A stretch of 7,396 nt of DNA from positions 1 to 7,396 of the forward strand of contig JAISFT010000022.1 in assembly GCA_031263435.1 (NCBI GenBank). The letters are read 5' to 3'. The notes beneath the pieces were generated by a model. The model ran no database searches and had not been told where the DNA came from. It saw nothing but the letters and a program-made list of their open reading frames with translations. The first letter of the stretch is position 1, and each line of letters starts with the position of its first letter. Origin of the DNA: Treponema sp. (lineage in GTDB: Bacteria > Spirochaetota > Spirochaetia > Treponematales > Breznakiellaceae). Made by a program: the position numbers and the translations under genes. Shown here in pieces: positions 1-5,688 of this stretch.

Positions 1-1
1 C

Positions 2-253
2 CGGGGACCGGGCTATCCGCTTCAATTCCTCGACCCCCGGCCCAAACCTCCTACCTCTCAAAAGCAGATCCCCGCCGCAAAGATCGACCTGCTCATGCGT
101 GTACTGCGGGACCGGGGCAAAGCGGTTACGTTTGTAAAAAGCTGCGGATTCACTCCACGATTGTTGTGGCGGGGGAGTGCAAGGCCGGGCTATGCCCTCG
201 GGAAAAAATTTGGAATTCCCTGCCGGGCGTATCGAAGATACGAAGTATCGTAG
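2..253 (+). CDS. 3' end of an unrecognised gene (5'-truncated by window edge)
   Basis: An open frame enters from the left edge and stops at TAG 251-253, giving 83 codons with no start visible. Codons up to about position 180 resemble those of the downstream genes (mostly G/C in third positions), and the peptide has a plausible amphipathic stretch around IDLLMRVLRDRGKAVTFVK, so I favour real coding over chance. I do not recognise the family and assign no function. From position 184 the frame runs through the left arm of an inverted repeat, so the last ~23 residues (arginine-rich, low complexity) are probably repeat-derived and the native C-terminus may have been replaced. Another frame is also open across 1-423 but reads like non-coding DNA. 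Confidence is limited because only the tail is seen. Confidence 0.4.
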   Translation, partial: RGPGYPLQFLDPRPKPPTSQKQIPAAKIDLLMRVLRDRGKAVTFVKSCGFTPRLLWRGSARPGYALGKKFGIPCRAYRRYEVS

Positions 254-301
254 ATAGTGTAGGCAGATTCTACAAGCGTTTTCCCGAGGGCTTAGCCCGC
301 C
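184..301. repeat. imperfect inverted repeat element with 23-bp arms
   Basis: The left arm (184-206, core tgccctcgggaaaa) and right arm (279-301, core ttttcccgagggct) are complementary at 21 of 23 positions. The 72-bp interior contains small hairpins, the best being gatac-gaa-gtatc at 237-249, overlapping tatc-gaa-gata at 230-240. The arrangement looks like a REP- or MITE-type non-autonomous repeat, or a long transcribed hairpin, at the junction between the upstream gene and the operon. The right arm lacks a clean T tract of its own. I see no transposase and cannot show target-site duplications. Whether it is mobile depends on finding copies elsewhere in the genome. Confidence 0.55.
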
Positions 302-327
302 CCCAGCCGAATTTATCTTTTTTTTCA

Positions 328-351
328 AAAAACCTGTTGACTCAGGTTTTT
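328..351. promoter_or_regulatory. 9-bp palindrome enclosing the -35 box: candidate operator or weak terminator
   Basis: The arms aaaaacctg (328-336) and caggttttt (343-351) are perfectly complementary, separated by exactly the six bases TTGACT that form the -35 box of the putative promoter. Such a site suits a dimeric repressor that would block RNA polymerase. The A tract before and T tract after the CCTG/CAGG core also resemble a weak bidirectional terminator for the upstream gene. The sequence does not tell me which regulator, if any, binds. Confidence 0.4.
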
Positions 352-365
352 CTTTGGGGTATATT
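337..365 (+). promoter_or_regulatory. sigma70-type promoter for the operon
   Basis: TTGACT (337-342) and TATATT (360-365) are separated by 17 bp, each one mismatch from consensus, in the only AT-rich gap upstream of the gene run. The predicted transcription start is near 372, leaving a leader of about 65 nt before the permease start codon at 437. This is the clearest promoter in the window and probably drives at least the transporter genes. Confidence 0.65.
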
Positions 366-424
366 CTTATTAATTAGATCGGAATTATATATTATAAAAA
401 CGAGCAACATAGTAAGAAAATAGA

Positions 425-431
425 GAGGTGA
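425..431 (+). promoter_or_regulatory. ribosome binding site fixing the permease start
   Basis: GAGGTGA matches seven bases of the anti-Shine-Dalgarno complement and lies 5 nt before ATG 437. An in-frame GTG at 428 lies inside this site, so it cannot be the start that the site serves. ATG 437 is therefore preferred. Confidence 0.75.
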
Positions 432-436
432 ACGTT

Positions 437-1492
437 ATGGCGGAGTTGTTAAAGGTGCGTCCAAGTGTACTCCGGGGGATCTTCCGGGGGGCCGGTGGAG
501 GAGCCGGGGTCTCGGATAAAATCGCGGAAGGCCGTCCCGTACCGGTCTTCGACTGGCGGGTACTGGTTCCCCTGGCGGCACTGCTGATCGATCTGTTGAT
601 TCATCTCCGGGTGCCTACGAATCCGGGTTACCGGGTCAAGGAACTGCCCTATTTTACCGGTTTTTTGTACCTCCTCCTCATCGTCCTGGGGGTCTACGCC
701 GTATTGAGCATCTTTTACCCCCGGCGGCGGGAAAAGCTGGTCTACAAGTCCTGGTTCTTTGGGGCCGCGTTCCTGCTGTTGGGCCTCTACGATACGATTA
801 CCCTCAAGCTGAACCTGATCCCCAGCCTCTACTTCCCCGCGCCGGAGCGGATCGTCCAGGTTTTTTTCGAAGACTGGTTCTTCATGCTCCGCTGCCTGGT
901 CTATTCCCTGCGGCTCCTGTTGGGCGGATTTTTCCTGGGCGCCTTTGTGGGGGTCCTGACCGGCACCCTTATCGGCTGGAGTCCCCGCTGGAACTACTGG
1001 GTCATGCCCTGTATCCGTATCGTAGGGCCCATCCCCTCTACCGCGTGGATCCCCATTGCCCTGGTGGTGTTTACCCGGGCCACCGATGCGGCCCTGTTCC
1101 TCATCGCCCTGGGGGTCTGGTTTCCCACCACGGTACTTACCAGCTCGGGGATCCTCAACGTGCGGAAAAGCTACTTTGAGGTTTCCAGCACCCTGGGGGC
1201 CGGTACTCTGCGGAATGTCTTGTCCATCGCCCTGCCGGCCGCGGCCCCCAACATCTTTGCCGGGCTCTTCAACGGCACCTCCTCGTCGTTTCTTACCCTT
1301 ATGGCCGCGGAGATGATCGGCTGCAAATTCGGCATCGGCTGGTACATCAACTGGCAGCGGGAAACCCTGGCCTATTCCCAGGTATACGCCGCCCTTATCG
1401 TCATTGCCCTGACCTTTTCACTGCTTATCAGCATTCAATTCAAGATAAGGAACCGGGTCTTAAGCTGGCAGAAAGGAACAATACGATGGTAG
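437..1492 (+). CDS. ABC transporter permease, SsuC/NitT-TauT type, with extra N-terminal membrane segments
   Basis: This is the inner-membrane permease of an importer of the nitrate/sulfonate/taurine class (BPD_transp_1 fold), 351 residues from ATG 437. The family domain starts near residue 105 with a membrane helix followed by the typical LIPSLYFPAPERI segment (about 127-139), then further helices. The EAA coupling loop, which contacts the ATPase, is clear at about 248-276 (EVSSTLGAG ... LPAAAPNIFAG). Members are usually about 250-280 residues. Here some 100 residues precede the domain, with a polar glycine-rich start (1-35) and two additional hydrophobic segments at about 42-57 and 73-93. 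The gene overlaps the ATPase gene by 7 bp, so the two are translationally coupled. The substrate cannot be read from the sequence. Given the cysK and nitrogenase-like neighbours, an organosulfur compound is a reasonable guess. Confidence 0.9.
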   Translation: MAELLKVRPSVLRGIFRGAGGGAGVSDKIAEGRPVPVFDWRVLVPLAALLIDLLIHLRVPTNPGYRVKELPYFTGFLYLLLIVLGVYAVLSIFYPRRREKLVYKSWFFGAAFLLLGLYDTITLKLNLIPSLYFPAPERIVQVFFEDWFFMLRCLVYSLRLLLGGFFLGAFVGVLTGTLIGWSPRWNYWVMPCIRIVGPIPSTAWIPIALVVFTRATDAALFLIALGVWFPTTVLTSSGILNVRKSYFEVSSTLGAGTLRNVLSIALPAAAPNIFAGLFNGTSSSFLTLMAAEMIGCKFGIGWYINWQRETLAYSQVYAALIVIALTFSLLISIQFKIRNRVLSWQKGTIRW

Positions 1493-2280
1493 AAGCACAG
1501 CGCAGCGGGAGCATCGGCATCAACGGGATATGCAAGGCCTTTCCCCAGGCCGAAGGGCCGGAGATCGTGGTCCTGGACAACATCAACCTGGCCTTCGAAC
1601 CGGGGGAATTTATTTCCCTTATCGGCCCCTCCGGCTGCGGCAAGTCCACCCTGCTGCGGCTTATCGCGGGGCTTATCCGGCCGGACAGCGGGACTCTGTC
1701 CCTGGATGATCAGGAGATCTGCGCCCCCGGCTATGAGCGGGGCCTGGTATTCCAGGATCCTACCCTGTTCCCCTGGAAAACCATTTACGAGAATATCGCC
1801 TTTGGCCTGCGGGCCCGGGGGGTCTACAAAAAGGAAAAGGAGAACATCCCCGATTTTTTTAAGCTGGTGGGTCTTGAGGGTTTTGAGAAATCCTACCCCC
1901 ACCACCTTTCCGGCGGCATGGCCCAGCGGGCAAGCCTTGCCAGGGCGCTGGTGAACAACCCCAAGGTCCTGCTCCTGGACGAACCCCTGGGGGCCCTGGA
2001 CGCGTTTACCCGCATGAACATGCAGGACGAGATTCTTAAAATTTGGGAACGCCGGGGGATGACCACGGTGATGGTTACCCATGATGTGGACGAGGCCATC
2101 TACATGGCGGATCGCATCGTGGTGATGTCCGCCCGGCCCGCCAGGATAGAACAGCTTATCCGGGTGGAAATTGGCCGGCCCCGGCAGCGGGACGATCCGG
2201 ATTTTCTGGATCTGCGGGCCAGAATATTACAGATACTGCACTTCGCCGGTACCCGGCAGGAATTGCAGTACTACCTGTAG
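1486..2280 (+). CDS. ABC transporter ATP-binding protein, SsuB/TauB type
   Basis: This 264-residue cytoplasmic ATPase energises the importer. All motifs are intact: Walker A GPSGCGKST (47-55), Q-loop FQDPTLFPW with Q90, signature LSGGMAQR (141-148), Walker B VLLLDEP with D165/E166, D-loop GALD (169-172) and switch histidine H199 in VTHDVDEA. The PTLFPW motif after the Q-loop and the size are typical of the nitrate/sulfonate/taurine ATPases. ATG 1486 overlaps the permease stop and has an AAAGGA site 8 nt upstream. No C-terminal regulatory domain is present, only a short tail ending at residue 264. Strong family assignment; the substrate is undetermined. Confidence 0.95.
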   Translation: MVEAQRSGSIGINGICKAFPQAEGPEIVVLDNINLAFEPGEFISLIGPSGCGKSTLLRLIAGLIRPDSGTLSLDDQEICAPGYERGLVFQDPTLFPWKTIYENIAFGLRARGVYKKEKENIPDFFKLVGLEGFEKSYPHHLSGGMAQRASLARALVNNPKVLLLDEPLGALDAFTRMNMQDEILKIWERRGMTTVMVTHDVDEAIYMADRIVVMSARPARIEQLIRVEIGRPRQRDDPDFLDLRARILQILHFAGTRQELQYYL

Positions 2281-2299
2281 CAGTCTGTTGCAGTTGTGC

Positions 2300-2320
2300 T
2301 TGCTGCGTGGATCGCAGCAA
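2300..2320 (+). other. perfect 8-bp stem-loop between ATPase and binding-protein genes
   Basis: Arms ttgctgcg (2300-2307) and cgcagcaa (2313-2320) enclose a 5-nt loop. There is no following T tract, so it is not an intrinsic terminator. In the 110-nt gap before the binding-protein gene it could act as an RNA-stability or processing element that raises binding-protein levels relative to the membrane subunits, a common pattern in ABC operons. Function is inferred only from position and structure. Confidence 0.4.
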
Positions 2321-2390
2321 AGTTCTGGGCAATTTCCCTTCGTTAAATCTGTCTGACGGAGGGTTTGTATATTACAGAAGGAGAGAGATT

Positions 2391-3398
2391 ATGAAAAAAG
2401 GGTTTTTGGCGCTTCTCCTGGCCGGCACGGTATTGATTGCCTATGCCAGGGGGAGACCGCAGGCTTCCGTAGCGGAAGAGGATTACGTGGTGAAAATCGG
2501 GCAGGGCGTTACCGTCGGTCTGTGCAGCGCCCCTTTCTTTATTGCCGGTGAAAAGGGTTACTACGAGGAGGAGGGCATTAAATGGGATATTATCCAGGTG
2601 GAAACCGGACAGAGCAACCTGCTTTTAACCACCGGCCAGATCGATGTTACCAACAACCTCCTCGCTACCCTTATCCAGCCCCTGGCGAACGGGCTTGATA
2701 TTAAGATACCCTTGGGCATTCATACCGGATGCCAAAAGGTGCTGGTCCGTCCCGATTCGCCGATTCAGAGTCCCGCGGATTTAAGGGGGAAAAGAATCGG
2801 TACTACCGGCATGGCCGCAAGCGGAACCGTTATTACCCAGCGTTACCTGGCGGAACTGGGGATCGGGGTCAGCGCGGATAATCTGGAAGTTGAATGGGTT
2901 ATCTACCAGTCCGCGGATCTTCCCCTGGCCCTTGAGCGGGGGCAGGTGGACGCCATAGCCCTGGGGGATCCCACGGCCTATATCATCGAAAACGAGGGCA
3001 AGGGCCGGGTAATTATCAACCAGGCCACCGACGATTACCTGAGAGAGGAATACTGCTGCGTCCTCGTGGCGGGGAGTAACTTTGTCAGGGATTATCCCCG
3101 AATTGCGGCACGGTTTACCCGGGCCATCCAGAAAGCCGCGGCCTATGTGCAGAACAATCCCGAAGAAACCGCCCGGCTTATGGCGGAAAAGCGGTATGTG
3201 GCCGGGGACCCCGAGACAAACGCGGCTATTCTTAAAACCTACGATTTCCGTTCATCGGTAAGCGGCGCGCAAATAGCCATAGGCCGGAACACCCGGGATC
3301 TTCAGCGGATCAAACTGGTGGGGGACGACATCGACAGCGATGCTCTTACCAGAAATATTTTCATTGCCCTGGACGGAGTTCCCGATTCGCTTTTCTAA
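2391..3398 (+). CDS. periplasmic substrate-binding protein of the ABC importer (SsuA/NMT1-like)
   Basis: This 335-residue exported protein captures the transporter's ligand. ATG 2391 is chosen because AAGGAG (2378-2383) sits 7 nt upstream and the protein then begins with a classic signal peptide: MKKG, a hydrophobic core to about residue 16, and AYA before a probable cleavage after A19. No lipobox cysteine is seen. Family features follow: SAPFFIAGEKGYYEEEGI (46-63), a V-E-T-G-Q segment with TTGQIDV (80-86), SPADLRGKRIG (127-137) and ALERGQVDAIALGDP near residue 190-205, as in NMT1/SsuA-type proteins. C45, C114 and a CC pair near 220 are of note, since reduced cysteines are not common in such proteins. 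Placing the binding protein last in the operon is less usual than placing it first. The specific ligand is unknown. Confidence 0.9.
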   Translation: MKKGFLALLLAGTVLIAYARGRPQASVAEEDYVVKIGQGVTVGLCSAPFFIAGEKGYYEEEGIKWDIIQVETGQSNLLLTTGQIDVTNNLLATLIQPLANGLDIKIPLGIHTGCQKVLVRPDSPIQSPADLRGKRIGTTGMAASGTVITQRYLAELGIGVSADNLEVEWVIYQSADLPLALERGQVDAIALGDPTAYIIENEGKGRVIINQATDDYLREEYCCVLVAGSNFVRDYPRIAARFTRAIQKAAAYVQNNPEETARLMAEKRYVAGDPETNAAILKTYDFRSSVSGAQIAIGRNTRDLQRIKLVGDDIDSDALTRNIFIALDGVPDSLF

Positions 3399-3466
3399 AA
3401 TTGTGGAGCCAATCCCAAGACCCGGTAAGTTTTGGGGAAACCTCTATTTAAAAAATTTAAAAAAAT

Positions 3467-3519
3467 AAAGGCGCGGGCGGCTGCCGGGTTAAAATCCGGC
3501 CGCCGTTCCCCGCCTTTTT
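3467..3519. terminator. strong stem-loop terminator or attenuator before cysK
   Basis: A long GC-rich hairpin: outer stem aaaggcg (3467-3473) with cgccttt (3511-3517, the T tract running to 3519), and inner stem around cggctgccgg and ccggccgccg with one mismatch, loop near gttaaaat. A T tract follows on the + strand, and an A-rich tract precedes it (so a T tract on the - strand), which makes it potentially bidirectional. It separates the transporter genes from cysK and the nitrogenase-like genes. I see no good promoter between it and cysK, so either read-through or attenuation controls the downstream genes, or a promoter that departs from sigma70 consensus is used. Confidence 0.65.
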
Positions 3520-3558
3520 GAACTCTGCCTTTGTGAAGTTTTGGTGCGGAGGTTTAGG

Positions 3559-4506
3559 ATGGCACGGATTGCAGGCAAGTTGACCGATCTTATCGGGAAT
3601 ACGCCGCTGTTGGAGCTGGCCGGGTACAGCCGGGGCCTTGGGGTCCGGGGGCGTCTGGTGGCGAAGCTTGAGTACTTTAATCCCCTGGGAAGCGTAAAGG
3701 ACCGGATTGCCCTGGCGATGATCGAGGCCGCGGAACAGGAGGGGCTCCTGAATGGGGAAAGCGTCATCATCGAACCGACCAGCGGCAACACGGGGATTGG
3801 GCTTGCCTTTGTGGCCGCGGCCAAGGGCTACCGGATCATCCTGGTGATGCCCGACACGATGAGCATAGAACGGCGGAATCTGTTGAAGGCCCTGAACGCC
3901 GAACTGGTCCTCACTCCCGGCAAGGACGGCATGAAGGGGGCGGTCAGGAAGGCGGAGGAACTGAAGGCTCAGATCCCCCAATCATATATTCCCCAGCAGT
4001 TTAACAACCCCGCCAACCCGGAGGTTCACCGGAGAACCACCGCCGAGGAAATTTGGCGGGATACGGATGGGGAGGTGGCGGCCTTCGTGGCCGGTATCGG
4101 TACCGGCGGTACGATTACCGGGGTAGGGGAACTGCTGAAGGAGCGGAACCCCGCGGTAAAGATCATCGCCGTGGAGCCCTACGATTCGGCGGTCCTCTCC
4201 GGTTCCGCCCCGGGGCCCCACAAAATTCAGGGCATCGGTGCGGGTTTCGTCCCCCAGGTGCTGAACACCGCCGTGTACGATGAAATTTACAAGGTCCGTA
4301 CCGATGACGCGTTCCAGGCCGCCCAGCGTCTTGCCGCCCTGGAGGGACTCCTGGTGGGGATCTCGTCCGGGGCTGCGGCCTTTGCTGCCACCCAGATTGC
4401 CCGGCGGCCGGAGTTTGAGGACAAGCTGGTAGTCGCCCTGCTGCCGGACACGGGGGAGCGGTATCTTTCTACGCCCCTGTTCGATTCCCTGGAACGGCCG
4501 AGGTAA
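3559..4506 (+). CDS. cysK: cysteine synthase (O-acetylserine sulfhydrylase)
   Basis: This 315-residue cytoplasmic PLP enzyme of the cysteine synthase family makes L-cysteine and acetate from O-acetylserine and sulfide. The Schiff-base lysine is K47 in NPLGSVKDR. The substrate-binding loop is TSGNTG (74-79), the PLP phosphate loop GIGTGGT (179-185), the [12 protein letters not shown] segment is at 219-230, and the PLP-ring serine lies in GISSGAA (267-273). Size and motifs fit the CysK/CysM group, CysK more than CysM by the [10 protein letters not shown] motif. ATG 3559 has GGAGGT 5 nt upstream; an in-frame TTG at 3541 lies before that site and is not favoured. The next gene starts 4 nt after the stop, with its ribosome site inside the cysK end, so cysK is coupled to the NifB-like gene. 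It could capture sulfide released by the neighbouring reductase, or supply cysteine for Fe-S cluster assembly. Confidence 0.92.
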   Translation: MARIAGKLTDLIGNTPLLELAGYSRGLGVRGRLVAKLEYFNPLGSVKDRIALAMIEAAEQEGLLNGESVIIEPTSGNTGIGLAFVAAAKGYRIILVMPDTMSIERRNLLKALNAELVLTPGKDGMKGAVRKAEELKAQIPQSYIPQQFNNPANPEVHRRTTAEEIWRDTDGEVAAFVAGIGTGGTITGVGELLKERNPAVKIIAVEPYDSAVLSGSAPGPHKIQGIGAGFVPQVLNTAVYDEIYKVRTDDAFQAAQRLAALEGLLVGISSGAAAFAATQIARRPEFEDKLVVALLPDTGERYLSTPLFDSLERPR

Positions 4507-4510
4507 GACC

Positions 4511-5512
4511 ATGACCTGTTTAAGAGCGGCAAAGATTGATACGAAGATCAACGCAAAGATTGGTGAACGGTACACCCACATCAGCAGCCGGCATCCCTGT
4601 TTTTCCGGGGAGGCGAATGTGAACCGCGGGCGGATACACCTGCCGGTAAGCCCCGCCTGTAATATCCAGTGCCGCTTCTGTAAACGTGTCTTTAACAAGG
4701 CCGCCCCACCGCGGGAATCCGCACCACGGGAATCCGCTCCAGAGGAATCCGCACAGCGGGAATCCGGCGGCGCTGCCGGCTGGGAGCAGCGGCCCGGAGT
4801 CAGCGCACGATTGCTCCGGCCCGAAGAGGCCCCGGACCTGGTACGGCGGGCCCTGGAGCTTTGCCCGGAGATCACGGTGGCCGGTATTGCGGGGCCCGGG
4901 GACACGCTGGCCACCGGCCATGCCCTGGAAACCTTTGCGGTAATCCACCGGGAATTTCCGCGCCTGATCAACTGTCTCAGTACCAACGGCCTTTTGTTGG
5001 AGCGTTATGCGGACGATCTGTTCCGGGTGGGGGTGCGGACCGTAACGGTAACGGTAAACGCCGTGGACCCCCTTATCCTGGACAAAATCTGTTCCCAGGT
5101 GATCGTGGACGGGAAAACATACAAAGGCCCCGAAGGCGCGGCCATCCTGATCGAAGCCCAAAAACGGGGGATACGAAGGGCCGCCGCCCTGGAGATTCTG
5201 ATCAAGATCAACATCGTTTTTGTACCGTCGATAAACGGGGATCATATCGGGGACATTGCGCGGACCGCGGCCGAATGTGGGGCGGGGATCGTCAACATTA
5301 TTCCCCTTATCCCCCAGTACGAATTCGCCGGTTTCCCGGCGCCCGACTGTGTGGAACTGGCCCGGGCCCGGACAGCGGCGGAGAATTATCTGCCGGTGTT
5401 CCGGCACTGCCAGCATTGCCGTGCGGACGCCGTGGGCGTCCCCGGCCGGGAGGATCTTTCGTCCCTGTTCTACGGGCGCCGGGAATTTGCAGAGACCTTT
5501 TCGCACGGCTAA
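4511..5512 (+). CDS. nifB: NifB-family radical SAM nitrogenase-cofactor maturase (radical SAM domain only)
   Basis: NifB fuses two [4Fe-4S] clusters and inserts a SAM-derived carbide to form the 8Fe core (NifB-co, L-cluster) of nitrogenase cofactors. This 333-residue protein has the family landmarks in order: HPCFSGEA (28-35), the radical SAM motif CX3CX2C at C50, C54, C57 (ACNIQCRFC), EQRPGV (92-97, family ESRPGV), AGIAGPGDTLA (near 127-137), STNGL, VTVNAVDP, KINIVFVPSINGDHI and the C-terminal CX2CRADAVG with C300 and C303. There is no C-terminal NifX-like domain. Unusually, a run of four PRESA-like units (67-86) plus a glycine/alanine linker is inserted between C57 and EQRPGV, giving 35 residues where NifBs I recall have about 9. 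The usual cysteine of that loop (YDC) is absent. ATG 4511 has GAGG 7 nt upstream, 4 nt after cysK. The function is inferred from near-complete motif retention. Confidence 0.9.
   Translation: MTCLRAAKIDTKINAKIGERYTHISSRHPCFSGEANVNRGRIHLPVSPACNIQCRFCKRVFNKAAPPRESAPRESAPEESAQRESGGAAGWEQRPGVSARLLRPEEAPDLVRRALELCPEITVAGIAGPGDTLATGHALETFAVIHREFPRLINCLSTNGLLLERYADDLFRVGVRTVTVTVNAVDPLILDKICSQVIVDGKTYKGPEGAAILIEAQKRGIRRAAALEILIKINIVFVPSINGDHIGDIARTAAECGAGIVNIIPLIPQYEFAGFPAPDCVELARARTAAENYLPVFRHCQHCRADAVGVPGREDLSSLFYGRREFAETFSHG
4707..4766 (+). repeat. four in-frame 15-bp tandem repeats inside the NifB-like gene
   Basis: Four consecutive 15-mers begin at 4707, 4722, 4737 and 4752, each ending in gaatccg, with a variable first half (caccgcgg, caccacgg, ctccagag, cacagcgg). 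They encode PRESA, PRESA, PEESA and QRESG (residues 67-86). Because the unit is a multiple of three, copy changes keep the frame. The encoded stretch is charged and proline-rich and is likely a flexible loop. Confidence 0.9.
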
Positions 5513-5567
5513 CAGGTTGATTGGACTAAACACATGGATATGGGTAATCAGGGAAAAAGAAATGCCA

Positions 5568-5645
5568 CCACGGAGGACACAGAGGAACACGGAGTTTGTC
5601 GTTACAAATCCTTTTTCTCTCCGTGCAAACCGTGTATCTCCGTGG
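5568..5645. repeat. 78-bp imperfect inverted repeat (MITE/REP-like) between nifB-like and nifK-like genes
   Basis: Left arm 5568-5594 starts ccacggag and ends cacggag. Right arm 5619-5645 begins ctccgtg and ends ctccgtgg, so both ends of the 27-bp arms pair perfectly while their middles pair imperfectly; the loop is 24 bp. The motif ccaccacggaggacacagag strongly resembles a scattered bacterial repeat family whose chance translation (PRRTQRNTE, NNHGDT) appears in many spurious annotated ORFs; this is from memory, not a search. It lies in the 176-bp gap between genes, leaving the nifK-like ribosome site intact. It may be neutral, or may fold in the mRNA and alter relative expression. Confidence 0.7.
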
Positions 5646-5676
5646 TTATTCATTAGATGCGGAGAGAATCGTTTTT

Positions 5677-5681
5677 AGGAG
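5677..5681 (+). promoter_or_regulatory. ribosome binding site fixing the nifK-like start
   Basis: AGGAG lies 7 nt before ATG 5689. An in-frame upstream ATG at 5596 would start inside the inverted repeat and add 31 residues with no family resemblance, so 5689 is the start. Confidence 0.85.
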
Positions 5682-5688
5682 ACTTATT

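Noticed and set aside
166..423. Open frame of 85 codons upstream of the permease
   Set aside because: It starts inside the inverted repeat, runs through AT-rich promoter DNA, has no convincing ribosome site and reads as low-quality protein. The competing frame ending at 253 is more gene-like.
2343..2373. Possible promoter TTAAAT...TATATT before the binding-protein gene
   Set aside because: The spacer is 19 bp and the predicted start would fall at about 2380, within the ribosome site, so it would not give a useful transcript.
4707..4766. CRISPR array
   Set aside because: Units are contiguous 15-mers without spacers and lie in frame in a coding region.
3982..4986. 334-codon open frame on the minus strand
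   Set aside because: Antisense shadow of cysK and the NifB-like gene, caused by high third-position GC; no recognisable motifs.
5517..5550. Possible promoter TTGGAC...TAATCA after the NifB-like gene
   Set aside because: Both boxes are weak (18-bp spacer, poor -10), so chance similarity is more likely.
4520..5653. 377-codon open frame on the minus strand
   Set aside because: Antisense shadow of the NifB-like gene that begins inside the inverted repeat; the NNHGDT start is a typical spurious translation of that repeat.
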